Shown: positions 52,958 through 60,358 of the stretch, one piece after another
Position numbering within the stretch: position 1 is the first letter of the stretch
Layout: every line of letters starts with the position of its first letter
Origin: Calditrichia bacterium
GTDB lineage: Bacteria > Calditrichota > Calditrichia > Calditrichales > Calditrichaceae
Length of the DNA stretch: 64,000 nucleotides
Direction: 5' to 3'
Assembly: GCA_026983775.1 (NCBI GenBank)
Contig: JALSTK010000117.1
Coordinates: 1-64,000, forward strand
The notes under the pieces: generated by a model
Told to the model about the DNA's origin: nothing
The model's input: only the letters and a program-made list of their open reading frames with translations
Database searches by the model: none
Program-made: the position numbers and the translations under genes

Positions 52958-54097
52958 TTACTCCTTGTATTTTAAGATGCGCATTATTTTTCTTAAATGT
53001 TTCAGGCGGAAGGCGTTAAAATTGGGCGCCTTCGGGTCAAAGCTATCGATATGCACTTCACTGTCCTGATGGATGAATGCATAGCCTCCCAGACTCATGC
53101 CCACATGGGTGATACGGCCCTGTGATCCGAAGAATAACAGGTCTCCGGGTAGTACATTGGAGAAATGGGGATCGGGTACGATTTGTTTGCCCAGCAAGGC
53201 CTGTTGACGGGCGTCACGGGGTAGCTGGATACCATGGGCTTTAAAAACCGTCTGTGTGAATCCGGAACAATCGGATCCTTTTGATGAATTTCCTCCCCAG
53301 AGGTAGGGAATTCCCAGCAATCGCCTGGCCGTGTGGATAATCGCAGAACTTTTAACCTCTTCGATCGGAATGGGTCCTGTGTACGGAGTAAGTATAGTGC
53401 TTCGTACATAGCCGTTTTGTCCGTTCGGCAAGGTAACCTGGGTCCACTCTTTTGAAGAACGGACTAAATGAAGCGTTGCATTTAAAACCAGATCGGACAG
53501 GGGCAAAGCATTTTCATTCGGCTGCTCAAGAACCTCTCCCCACAGAGCCTTCACGCGGACGCGCGGTTCTCTTTTCCATAGATTCAATCCTTTGGAATCG
53601 GTGCGTTGAAAAGAATAATTACTGGACCATCCCATATAGCCGTATTCGGTTTTGATCAGGTACCAGCCTTTTTTTTGTAGCAGCAGTTGTACGGTACTGC
53701 CCAGAATGACCTGATCGACCATTTCGGATCTATGTTTGGGCTCTTTGCGTACCGGAGCCACACTCAGTTTGGTGATTCCAAAAGTACTGTCTCTTAGAGC
53801 CGGATCGGGTAGAAGGGTAAAACGATTGATATAGTGGCTCATTCCCAGTAAAGAATCGGTTAATTCGGTTACAGCTTCCCGCGCCGCAAGGAGGGTTGTA
53901 TATCCTTGTAATACCCAGGTTCGGTTTTCTTTCTTCAATTCTACCTGAAGCAGGTCCATGGCCGGATCGGGAATGAGTTGCTTCTGAATTCCTTTCACTC
54001 GGATGTGAAAGGTATTTTGTACCTGTACGTCGGAGGTACACTGGGAAAGAAAAATCGGCATAAACAAAAGTAAGATGAAACGTCCGATCTTGTACAT
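52958..54097 (-). CDS. SH3/NlpC-P60 murein endopeptidase, lipoprotein
   Basis: The 379-residue product has a lipoprotein signal (LLLFMPIFLSQC, lipobox LSQC). Two bacterial SH3-like domains occupy about residues 110-240. The C-terminal NlpC/P60 domain has the catalytic Cys in GSDCSGFTQ, the His in RITHVGM and a third polar residue near FIHQDSEVH. LLFFGSQ is typical. It resembles YkfC, which cuts gamma-D-Glu-diamino acid bonds after L-Ala. The epimerase gene follows after 3 bp, an arrangement like Bacillus ykfB-ykfC. Confidence 0.9.
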   Translation of the reverse strand: MYKIGRFILLLFMPIFLSQCTSDVQVQNTFHIRVKGIQKQLIPDPAMDLLQVELKKENRTWVLQGYTTLLAAREAVTELTDSLLGMSHYINRFTLLPDPALRDSTFGITKLSVAPVRKEPKHRSEMVDQVILGSTVQLLLQKKGWYLIKTEYGYMGWSSNYSFQRTDSKGLNLWKREPRVRVKALWGEVLEQPNENALPLSDLVLNATLHLVRSSKEWTQVTLPNGQNGYVRSTILTPYTGPIPIEEVKSSAIIHTARRLLGIPYLWGGNSSKGSDCSGFTQTVFKAHGIQLPRDARQQALLGKQIVPDPHFSNVLPGDLLFFGSQGRITHVGMSLGGYAFIHQDSEVHIDSFDPKAPNFNAFRLKHLRKIMRILKYKE

Positions 54098-54330
54098 AAT
54101 AGAATCCTTTATGATTGGAATAGTACTGAATCGAGGTTAATTTAATTAATGAACAAACCGGGCGCAATGAAGAGGCAAATAAAATAAAACATACTCGTTT
54201 TTAGACGACCTGGTTTTTGGAGTGGGATTTGATTAGAAAACAATGGTAAAAATCGCGGGACTTCTGAAAAATTACCCTTCTAACGGAACAGGGTTTATTC
54301 TGATGAGTGTATGGTACGGGAATGTTCGTT

Positions 54331-54624
54331 TCACCAATAGGTGGTAGTAATACTTAATTCCTGCTCAGCCTGGGTCTGGCAGGCCAGGCGTTCATTATCT
54401 TTAAATAAGTGACGTTTTTTTAAATGCAATTCGCGATTTGTAGGTGGGTGCAAACTTTCGAGACCCCGGATAATTTGGACCTTACACCAACCGCAGACCG
54501 CATCGCCATTACAGGAACTGGCCAGAGGAATATCGTTTTGATGCAGCAAGCTCAGCAGCGTCTTGTTTCCTTCGGTTTCTATTGTTTTGTCCAACCTGGG
54601 AAGATGTATTTTAAATTTTGGCAT
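54331..54624 (-). CDS. [2Fe-2S] ferredoxin, adrenodoxin-like spacing
   Basis: The 97-residue product is a small ferredoxin. Cluster ligands are Cys38, Cys44 and Cys47 in SSCNGDAVCGWC and Cys82 in LACQTQ. The C-x5-C-x2-C spacing is that of adrenodoxin-like rather than plant-type ferredoxins. I chose ATG 54624 (MPKFKIHLP). A longer frame runs upstream into the P460-like gene but has no better start. A terminator separates it from that gene, so it may have its own promoter or depend on read-through. Confidence 0.85.
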   Translation of the reverse strand: MPKFKIHLPRLDKTIETEGNKTLLSLLHQNDIPLASSCNGDAVCGWCKVQIIRGLESLHPPTNRELHLKKRHLFKDNERLACQTQAEQELSITTTYW

Positions 54625-54681
54625 GAACTGTATTCCGTTGACCGCTTTCAGGTAAAAAACGTATCGATAGGTATTCAAAAA

Positions 54682-54712
54682 AGAGACCTCTTCCCAGTAG
54701 GAAAAGGTCTCT
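54682..54712 (-). terminator. Terminator after the P460-like gene
   Basis: The 8-bp stem AGAGACCT / AGGTCTCT is extended by further pairs. On the minus strand it is followed by TTTTTTGAAT. It lies between the P460-like and ferredoxin genes. Confidence 0.75.
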
Positions 54713-54734
54713 ATGCACTCTGACCTTCCGTCGA

Positions 54735-55253
54735 TTACGGATGATTGAACACCCAATCCGTACCGTTATTATTAGTATTTGCCCCGGCATGGCAGGAAGC
54801 ACACATTCCGCCGCCGGCCGTGGCATTGTCCCCCTGGGATAAGATAGTTGTCAAACCGGTGTCGGTCATAAACCATTCCCAACCGTTTCCATCAGGATTA
54901 AAAGACCCACCCCGTTTTACCATGACCGTAATGGCACCCTGCAGTTTGTTATTGGCGTCGCGCAATTCCTTCAAAATCATAGTTCCTACAGGATATTTTC
55001 CGGAGCTGGGTTTTACATTATCTTTAACATATACCACTCTGAACAGAGAATCGGTCACTCCATGAGCCGTTTGTAACAACGGATCCGGCCCGAATCTGGT
55101 ATCTACTTTGGTCCAGGAAGTATAACCCTTAAAATCATCAAGCTTGGCAATGACCTCCTTAACTTCTTTTTTGGGCTCTGTCGAACTGCTGCAGGAAAAG
55201 AATATAATTCCGGTCATTACTAATATAGAAAACGAAAACAATGTTTTTCTCAT
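54735..55253 (-). CDS. Cytochrome P460-like c-type heme lipoprotein
   Basis: The 172-residue product has a lipoprotein signal with lipobox FFSC (Cys21). The heme site is CASCH (Cys151-His155). The pattern FKGYTSWTKV, KYPVGTMILKE, GWEWFM and the terminal DWVF matches the cytochrome P460 / cytochrome c'-beta fold. P460 members oxidise hydroxylamine or bind NO; the crosslinking Lys cannot be assigned here. ATG 55253 follows GGGGGA. It is last in the YceI-DUF5777 cluster and overlaps nothing. Confidence 0.8.
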   Translation of the reverse strand: MRKTLFSFSILVMTGIIFFSCSSSTEPKKEVKEVIAKLDDFKGYTSWTKVDTRFGPDPLLQTAHGVTDSLFRVVYVKDNVKPSSGKYPVGTMILKELRDANNKLQGAITVMVKRGGSFNPDGNGWEWFMTDTGLTTILSQGDNATAGGGMCASCHAGANTNNNGTDWVFNHP

Positions 55254-55282
55254 TGGTTTCCCCCTTTTGGTTTGTGTATGAT

Positions 55283-56137
55283 TTAGAATTTCAGAATTCT
55301 TGTAATATTGAAGCCGATGCGCCAATTTTTGGTTGAACCGGAAGCGAAGTATCCCAGATCGGCCCCTGCAAGAAATTGGGATGGATTCAGCATTTGACTA
55401 TTGGTTAGAAAAATTTTGAAAAAATGCCCCCCGGTCTCAATCTCAAATCCCAGACTAACGGCATCATTGGAGTGTCGGTATCCATTCATAGTGTTATTCA
55501 TTTCAATATAGAGGCTCCAGATGGTATTCAGGTAGTATTGCATATAGGAACCGAGCGTAGTCGTGGTTTGAATTTCTTGACAATAAATATGGCTGTTATA
55601 GAGATATGACGGGACTATTCCCATACCTAATTTTTTAAAGAGCAGGGTATTAAAAATAATCTGCCCGTAATATTGAAAATTTCGGCTGTTGCTTCTATGC
55701 CCTCCCGTAACCTGTGTCGTCCAGGCTGTGCCGGCCCTTACAGCAATTGAGAAGGGAAAAGTTTTATGACGAAACCAAAATAATTTATATTTTAATCGTA
55801 AATCCAAATTGTCTTCCCGATTACTTCTTCCCAGATTGATTAATAAACGATCGGTAATTCCATAGGCCAGGGCAATCCGCATATTAACCGGACCATCGAT
55901 CCCCAAAAAGGCCCCTTTCTGATCAAGGGGTGGAATGAAACGGTGGGAAATTTCGAATTCAAATTCCCCTTTTCTAATCGTTTCGACCGTAGGCAGGTTG
56001 ACGACCTGGGTGGAATGAAAAAGTTGTAAATCGATTATAGGAACGGTTTTTCTCTTTTTCCAATGAATGTGAGGCGGCTGTGCCCAGGCTAGCTGTATAA
56101 CGAATAGGATCAAAATGAATGTCAGCAATGTTTTCAA
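55283..56137 (-). CDS. DUF5777-family outer-membrane beta-barrel protein
   Basis: The 284-residue product has a signal peptide (ends LAWAQ) and then alternating hydrophobic strands ending in Phe (ITRILKF), typical of an outer-membrane barrel. The start region (TVETIRKGEFEFEISHRF) matches DUF5777. Start is TTG with AGAGGA before it. In related genomes this family is found next to YceI and cytochrome c genes, as here (29-bp gap to the P460-like start). It may form a channel for a substrate of the redox proteins. Confidence 0.8.
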   Translation of the reverse strand: MKTLLTFILILFVIQLAWAQPPHIHWKKRKTVPIIDLQLFHSTQVVNLPTVETIRKGEFEFEISHRFIPPLDQKGAFLGIDGPVNMRIALAYGITDRLLINLGRSNREDNLDLRLKYKLFWFRHKTFPFSIAVRAGTAWTTQVTGGHRSNSRNFQYYGQIIFNTLLFKKLGMGIVPSYLYNSHIYCQEIQTTTTLGSYMQYYLNTIWSLYIEMNNTMNGYRHSNDAVSLGFEIETGGHFFKIFLTNSQMLNPSQFLAGADLGYFASGSTKNWRIGFNITRILKF

Positions 56138-56150
56138 TTGAATGTCCTCT

Positions 56151-56732
56151 TTATTTATTAGGGTCTGTCCGGGTTGAACAATGGAAGTCTAATATCAGAC
56201 GCATAGTTTCGTCGATTTTGTAAAACATCAACGAAGGTATTTTGATATGATAATCGGATAATTTAATTTCGAATTTTGATGAAATATTCAGATGATCCGT
56301 TGTTTTTTCAATCAGTCCCACAATGGTCTTAGGTTGTTCCACACCATGGATAAACATTTTGCCCCGGGCGGCAACTTTGTAATGCGTTTCGTCTACTCTT
56401 TCGGCCTTGATTAGAGTACCTTTAAAGTAGGTGATTGGGAATTTATCGGTTTCCAGGTAATTTTCACGCATGTGGCGGTTACGAAGGCCGATGCCCGTAT
56501 CGATTGTATTCAGGTTTACCTCAAAATATAACTGACTTTTATGGAGTAAATTTTCGCCTTCCCAATATATATATCCGTCGATATCGTTGGTGACTCCCTC
56601 GAAATCCTCAATCGGTGCATCCGAGATAAATTTAACCAGATTCTCACTGGATTTTTTTACAGCCCATTCTTCACCGTTACCGAAAGAAAAGAACAGGATG
56701 ATGATAAATGAAAAATATATCCGTCGTTTCAT
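56151..56732 (-). CDS. YceI family periplasmic protein
   Basis: The 193-residue product has a signal peptide (about residues 1-20) and the YceI lipocalin-like pattern: an FISDAPIEDFEG strand, a NRHMRENYLETDKFP block and FKGTLIK. YceI proteins bind isoprenoid chains such as polyprenyl or quinone molecules. It lies 13 bp upstream of the DUF5777 gene and 31 bp after the cytochrome c gene. A role in moving or sensing quinones in this redox cluster is plausible but not shown. Confidence 0.85.
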   Translation of the reverse strand: MKRRIYFSFIIILFFSFGNGEEWAVKKSSENLVKFISDAPIEDFEGVTNDIDGYIYWEGENLLHKSQLYFEVNLNTIDTGIGLRNRHMRENYLETDKFPITYFKGTLIKAERVDETHYKVAARGKMFIHGVEQPKTIVGLIEKTTDHLNISSKFEIKLSDYHIKIPSLMFYKIDETMRLILDFHCSTRTDPNK

Positions 56733-56763
56733 GACTTTTCCTCTTTCAACCCAAAATATATGT

Positions 56764-57174
56764 TCAATTATTTTGCGCTCCCTTGGATACCCAGAGTTCG
56801 ACTAAATTGATTAAGGACTGGTTCAGCTTTCCGGAAGGAGGCATGGGGCTCTCTCCAGCGCTGGCATTAAGCCTTCTTAGCAGATAACTGTTTATGGTGT
56901 CTCCGGGTTTTACGCGAAGTAGAGTTGATCCGGTGGATGGTATGTTCACCAGATTGTTGTAAGCTTTTCCCGCGCTAAGATTTAATCCGCCGTTTGAAGT
57001 AATATTGCCATGGCATCCGATGCAGAAGGAATTGAATACATCGGATTGTACTTCGGAAAGAGTACCCGTATATACTTTTTCTGTTGTAGCACAGCTATCG
57101 GTTATTTTACCTTTGCAGGATAAAAAGATATTCATTACAAACATAAGGGATAGCATAGTAAAGTACTTACGCAT
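56764..57174 (-). CDS. Small c-type cytochrome lipoprotein
   Basis: The 136-residue product has lipobox FLSC (Cys20) and one heme site, CIGCH (Cys51-His55). SPMPPSG supplies the likely axial Met. The spacing GGLNLSAGKAYNNLVN is like that of planctomycete-type cytochrome c domains. I chose ATG 57174, preceded by AGGAA; a longer frame to 57243 starts with non-signal sequence. It is the first gene of the YceI cluster and probably its electron carrier. Confidence 0.85.
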   Translation of the reverse strand: MRKYFTMLSLMFVMNIFLSCKGKITDSCATTEKVYTGTLSEVQSDVFNSFCIGCHGNITSNGGLNLSAGKAYNNLVNIPSTGSTLLRVKPGDTINSYLLRRLNASAGESPMPPSGKLNQSLINLVELWVSKGAQNN

Positions 57175-57322
57175 CGGTATTTCCTGTATCTTAAGTAGAA
57201 GTTTTGAATTCCGGCCGGACAAAAGATAAATAAAATATATCACAAAACTTTCACAGAAGGTTCATTAAAAATTCAATTATTACGGAAGTAAGAAGAATAC
57301 TTACGGATTTCTTCAGGAATAT

Positions 57323-58069
57323 TTATGGCAATAAGCCGATAACTCCCATCATGCGCCCGCTGTTGGTTCCATCCCGCCGAAAAGAATAATAGTCGTTTTT
57401 GTTACAGTGAGTGCAGGTGGGGTCGTATTCGATTTGTTCTCTAGGAAGGCCCCGCTCCAGAAGTTGATCGATAATGGCACCTTGAATATTAAGCTTGAAA
57501 CGGCCGACTCCGTCAGGGAGTAAATAGACTTTGGCAAATTGTTTTGCCGTTTGTTCATCAACCTGATAGCAGGATTGCTGGATACCGGCCCCGATCGCAG
57601 CTAATAATTTCCCGGGGATACTCTCAAAGCGGCGGATCATCCAATCAATCGTTTTTCCGACAATATTTTGTGCCGTGCCTCTCCAACCGGAATGGACAAT
57701 GGCCACTACCCTCTTTACAGGATCACATAGAAAAACCGGAAAACAGTCGGCGGTCTGAATAGTAAGAAAAAGATCGGGCGTATCGGTTATGAGTGCATCA
57801 CAATTGGGAATCTTTCCCGGTTGATCGACTATTCGGACCCGATCCCCATGCACCTGTTGGGGAAAAACCAGTCGATCTGCAGGAATGTTTAGAGTCTTGA
57901 AGAAAAGAGAGCGGTTTTTCCTTACCGTAAACACATCGTCTCCTGTTGTTAGACCGAGATTAAGGCCCTTAAAGGGAGCATTACTCAATCCACCCTGACG
58001 TTTTGAAAAACCATGGATGAGCCCGGGACATGAATCGAAAAGGGAAAATTGTTTAATCTGAAGGGACAT
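57323..58069 (-). CDS. pgeF: Peptidoglycan editing factor PgeF (YfiH/DUF152 family)
   Basis: The 248-residue product is a cytosolic YfiH-type protein. Known homologues are described as purine-nucleoside or laccase-like enzymes and as murein editing amidases that remove wrong L-Ser from UDP-MurNAc. Metal ligands are in VHGDRV, the HSGWRGTAQNIV motif and the Cys-His pair of DPTCTHCNKNDYYSFRRDG. Murein functions lie nearby (VanX, epimerase, NlpC), but it is 150 bp from the cytochrome gene and likely transcribed alone. Confidence 0.92.
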   Translation of the reverse strand: MSLQIKQFSLFDSCPGLIHGFSKRQGGLSNAPFKGLNLGLTTGDDVFTVRKNRSLFFKTLNIPADRLVFPQQVHGDRVRIVDQPGKIPNCDALITDTPDLFLTIQTADCFPVFLCDPVKRVVAIVHSGWRGTAQNIVGKTIDWMIRRFESIPGKLLAAIGAGIQQSCYQVDEQTAKQFAKVYLLPDGVGRFKLNIQGAIIDQLLERGLPREQIEYDPTCTHCNKNDYYSFRRDGTNSGRMMGVIGLLP

Positions 58070-58152
58070 GTATCCTTACCTTAAAAAAATTAAAGTTCAT
58101 AAAACATGGGGAGAAGCGCAAATTAAAATGAAAAGCAATTAACCGGCCATAG

Positions 58153-58181
58153 TTGACTTTAGTCCTTAAATACGCTAAATT
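58153..58181 (+). promoter_or_regulatory. Sigma-70 promoter of the tRNA-Leu gene
   Basis: TTGACT (58153-58158) and TAAATT (58176-58181) have a 17-nt spacer. The start near 58188 lies about ten bases before the tRNA. Confidence 0.7.
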
Positions 58182-58197
58182 TTACGCCCTCAAACGA

Positions 58198-58281
58198 GCC
58201 GGAGTGGTGAAATTGGTAGACGCGCTGGACTCAAAATCCAGTCCCCTTCGGGGGGTGTCGGTTCGAGTCCGACCTCCGGTA
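58198..58281 (+). tRNA. tRNA-Leu (CAA)
   Basis: The acceptor stem GCCGGAG pairs with CTCCGGT (one G-U). The anticodon stem CTGGA/TCCAG holds the loop CTCAAAA with anticodon CAA. A long variable arm (CCCCTTCGGGGGG) marks a class II tRNA and GTTCGAGTC is the T arm. CCA is not encoded. A strong terminator follows. Confidence 0.97.
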
Positions 58282-58286
58282 CTGGA

Positions 58287-58315
58287 AGCCCGGGCAAATT
58301 GCCCGGGCTTTTTTT
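58287..58315 (+). terminator. Intrinsic terminator after tRNA-Leu
   Basis: AGCCCGGGC / GCCCGGGCT (9-bp stem, AAATT loop) is followed by seven T bases. It is a very strong terminator. Confidence 0.95.
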
Positions 58316-58378
58316 AAAATCTACGGAAGATAAACATATTGTCATTTTTTATCCATCAATAATACAAAAGGAATCTTC

Positions 58379-59089
58379 ATGCGGAATACGATTTTATTTT
58401 TATCGATGATCTTATTGGTCGGATTCTCATCCTGTCAGAAAAAGGAACAGGTACAACAAAAGACTTCGGTGCCGGATGGAACCCATAAAGCACTTGTGGA
58501 AGAAGTGTTACAGGCGACTTCTTACACCTATCTCAGGGTTAAAGAAGGAAACACAGAACACTGGCTGGCTATTAACAAAAGAAAAATATATCCCGGAGTT
58601 GCGGTTTACTACAAGCCCGAGCTGGAAATGAAAAATTTCAAAAGCAAAGAATTGCAGCGGACGTTCAAATCTATTTATTTTGTTTCCGAAATTAACGACC
58701 AACCCGGATTAAATGCTTCCGGGACGGCGAGGAACGTACCTTTGGGCCATACGGAATCCGCTTTAAAATCGGGTATTTCGGTTGAACAGCCGAAGGATGG
58801 TGTCTCCATTGCCAGGCTGTCTGCGAACCGAGCCTCATACGAAGGAAAAATCATAAAGGTGCGCGGTCAGGTTACAAAATATAACCCGGGCATTATGGGC
58901 CGCAATTGGGTTCATATTCAGGACGGTACCAAAGACGCCCATACTTTTGATTTAACGGTTACGACCAAGGATGCTGTACGCATGGGCCAGATCGTTACGT
59001 TTAAAGGGAAAATTGTATTAAATAAAGATTTTGGCGCTGGCTACAAATACGGCATCATTATGGAAGAGGCCGTGCTGCAAAATCCTTGA
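58379..59089 (+). CDS. Lipoprotein with OB-fold-like domains
   Basis: The 236-residue product has a lipoprotein signal with lipobox FSSC (near residue 19). Two related beta-rich modules follow. The second, KIIKVRGQVTKYNPGIMGRN then WVHIQDGT and GQIVTFKGKI, looks like an OB-fold as in NrfJ-like or tRNA_anti-like proteins. The first (TYLRVKEGNTEHWLAIN) is a shorter version. Function is unknown; a role in c-type cytochrome or nitrite-reductase systems has been suggested for relatives, but it is not shown here. Confidence 0.75.
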   Translation: MRNTILFLSMILLVGFSSCQKKEQVQQKTSVPDGTHKALVEEVLQATSYTYLRVKEGNTEHWLAINKRKIYPGVAVYYKPELEMKNFKSKELQRTFKSIYFVSEINDQPGLNASGTARNVPLGHTESALKSGISVEQPKDGVSIARLSANRASYEGKIIKVRGQVTKYNPGIMGRNWVHIQDGTKDAHTFDLTVTTKDAVRMGQIVTFKGKIVLNKDFGAGYKYGIIMEEAVLQNP

Positions 59090-59660
59090 TTTTTATCTTC
59101 GCCGAATGCCGGCTAAAATCAAATGATTCCAGAGTTAAGGTGTGTTGTTTTTTTTAATGAAATACAACGTGTACCCAAACTATAATCCCAAATTACGCCT
59201 TAGAAGAAAATTCAATAGGTAGAAAAAAATGTTTTGGTTGTTGCCATAAGCCGGTAAACCCTTCTCTACTTCTCTTCGAACCATATCAACCGTTTGTCCG
59301 TACTACGGAATGGACTCTTGTACATGGTTTCAGATATCCCAACACCTTCAGAAACTGTATACCGATTCCTTTATTCATAGAGCTTATGTCGGATAGATTT
59401 TTGAAGTTGGAAAGCGGGAATTAAAGAAACCGGTTCAGTAATTGATCAATATTACCGCAATGAATAATCGGCTTTAGCAAAACCGTTTTCCATGGAATCT
59501 TCTGTCTCTTTACCAGAGTTAATTTTGCATATTCTGCTGTCAGAATTGACGTAGAATCTTGCCGATATGACGTACTGAATTCCGACTTCCCGAATTACGG
59601 GCAGGTGATAGACTTTGTAATTACCGGAAAAACAATGGATTGCCTCTGATCCCCTGTTTT
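59090..59660. other. Long non-coding region upstream of hsp20
   Basis: No gene can be supported here. An inverted repeat GTCA-GAAT-TGAC (59539-59550) lies about 120 bp before the sigma-54-like promoter and could bind an enhancer protein. A 77-codon frame on the minus strand (59452-59685) overlaps that promoter and has no family pattern. Confidence 0.45.
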
Positions 59661-59677
59661 TTGGCACGAAGCTTGTA
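59661..59677 (+). promoter_or_regulatory. Sigma-54-like (-24/-12) promoter of hsp20
   Basis: TTGGCACGAAGCTTGTA matches the sigma-54 consensus YTGGCACGrNNNTTGCW except that the -12 GC is GT. It would start transcription near 59688, about 45 nt before the Hsp20 start. Confidence 0.6.
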
Positions 59678-59732
59678 CTTCTCACGGGTGAACTTGTAAA
59701 AAAACGTAAACAAAATAAAAAGGAGGTGTATT

Positions 59733-60176
59733 ATGGCACTCGTAAAATGGAGCCCGGCCAGTGATTTAATGAACTTCGATCGTGAGTTTGGTCGTTTGTT
59801 TAATGATTTTCTGAACACAGATGTGCGTTTGTTTGAAGACATCAGTCGGGTCGTCCCGGATATGGATGTGGAAGAGACGGACGATGCCTTTCTCATCTCT
59901 GCCGAATTACCGGGAATGAAAAAAGACGACATCAAAATTACTTTTCAGGACAATATTCTTACCATCAGCGGTGAAAAGAAAATGGAAGAAAAAAGGGATG
60001 AGAAAAATTTCCATCGCATGGAACGATCCTATGGTAAATTCTCCCGCTCCATCGGCATCCCGGCCGGCGTTAAATTAGACAAAATTGATGCCGAATACGA
60101 AAAAGGTGTCTTGCATATCACCATTCCCAAAGCGGAAGAATCAAAACCGAGAAAGATCGAAGTGAAGGTAAAATAA
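59733..60176 (+). CDS. Small heat-shock protein, Hsp20/alpha-crystallin family
   Basis: The 147-residue product is an ATP-independent holdase chaperone. The alpha-crystallin domain runs from about residue 42 to 135: PDMDVEETDDAFLISAELPG, IKITFQDNILTISGEKK, then the typical YGKFSRSIGIP and GVLHITIPKAEE. The C-terminal IxI-type motif (KIEVKVK) helps oligomer assembly. AAGGAGGTG gives a very strong ribosome binding site. Its upstream promoter looks sigma-54 dependent, which is known for a few small heat-shock genes in other bacteria. Confidence 0.95.
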   Translation: MALVKWSPASDLMNFDREFGRLFNDFLNTDVRLFEDISRVVPDMDVEETDDAFLISAELPGMKKDDIKITFQDNILTISGEKKMEEKRDEKNFHRMERSYGKFSRSIGIPAGVKLDKIDAEYEKGVLHITIPKAEESKPRKIEVKVK

Positions 60177-60196
60177 AACAAAGAACAGATTCATCA

Positions 60197-60226
60197 ATAC
60201 CCGGTTTATGACCGGGTATTTTTTTT
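60197..60226 (+). terminator. Intrinsic terminator after hsp20
   Basis: AATACCCGGT / ACCGGGTATT with a TTATG loop is followed by TTTTTT. Confidence 0.9.
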
Positions 60227-60358
60227 GAAGCAATAAACTTTTTTGTCGACCGACAAAATATCTTTTATTTATAGCTTACCTTTTAAAAAAATACTCCGAT
60301 ATTATAGTTGAAATGTGAACCGAAAGCCGGGCTAATTGATTTAGGAAGCCAACCGTAG

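Noticed and set aside
59452-59685. 77-codon minus-strand frame upstream of hsp20
   Set aside because: No family match, no good start, and it overlaps the -24/-12 promoter.
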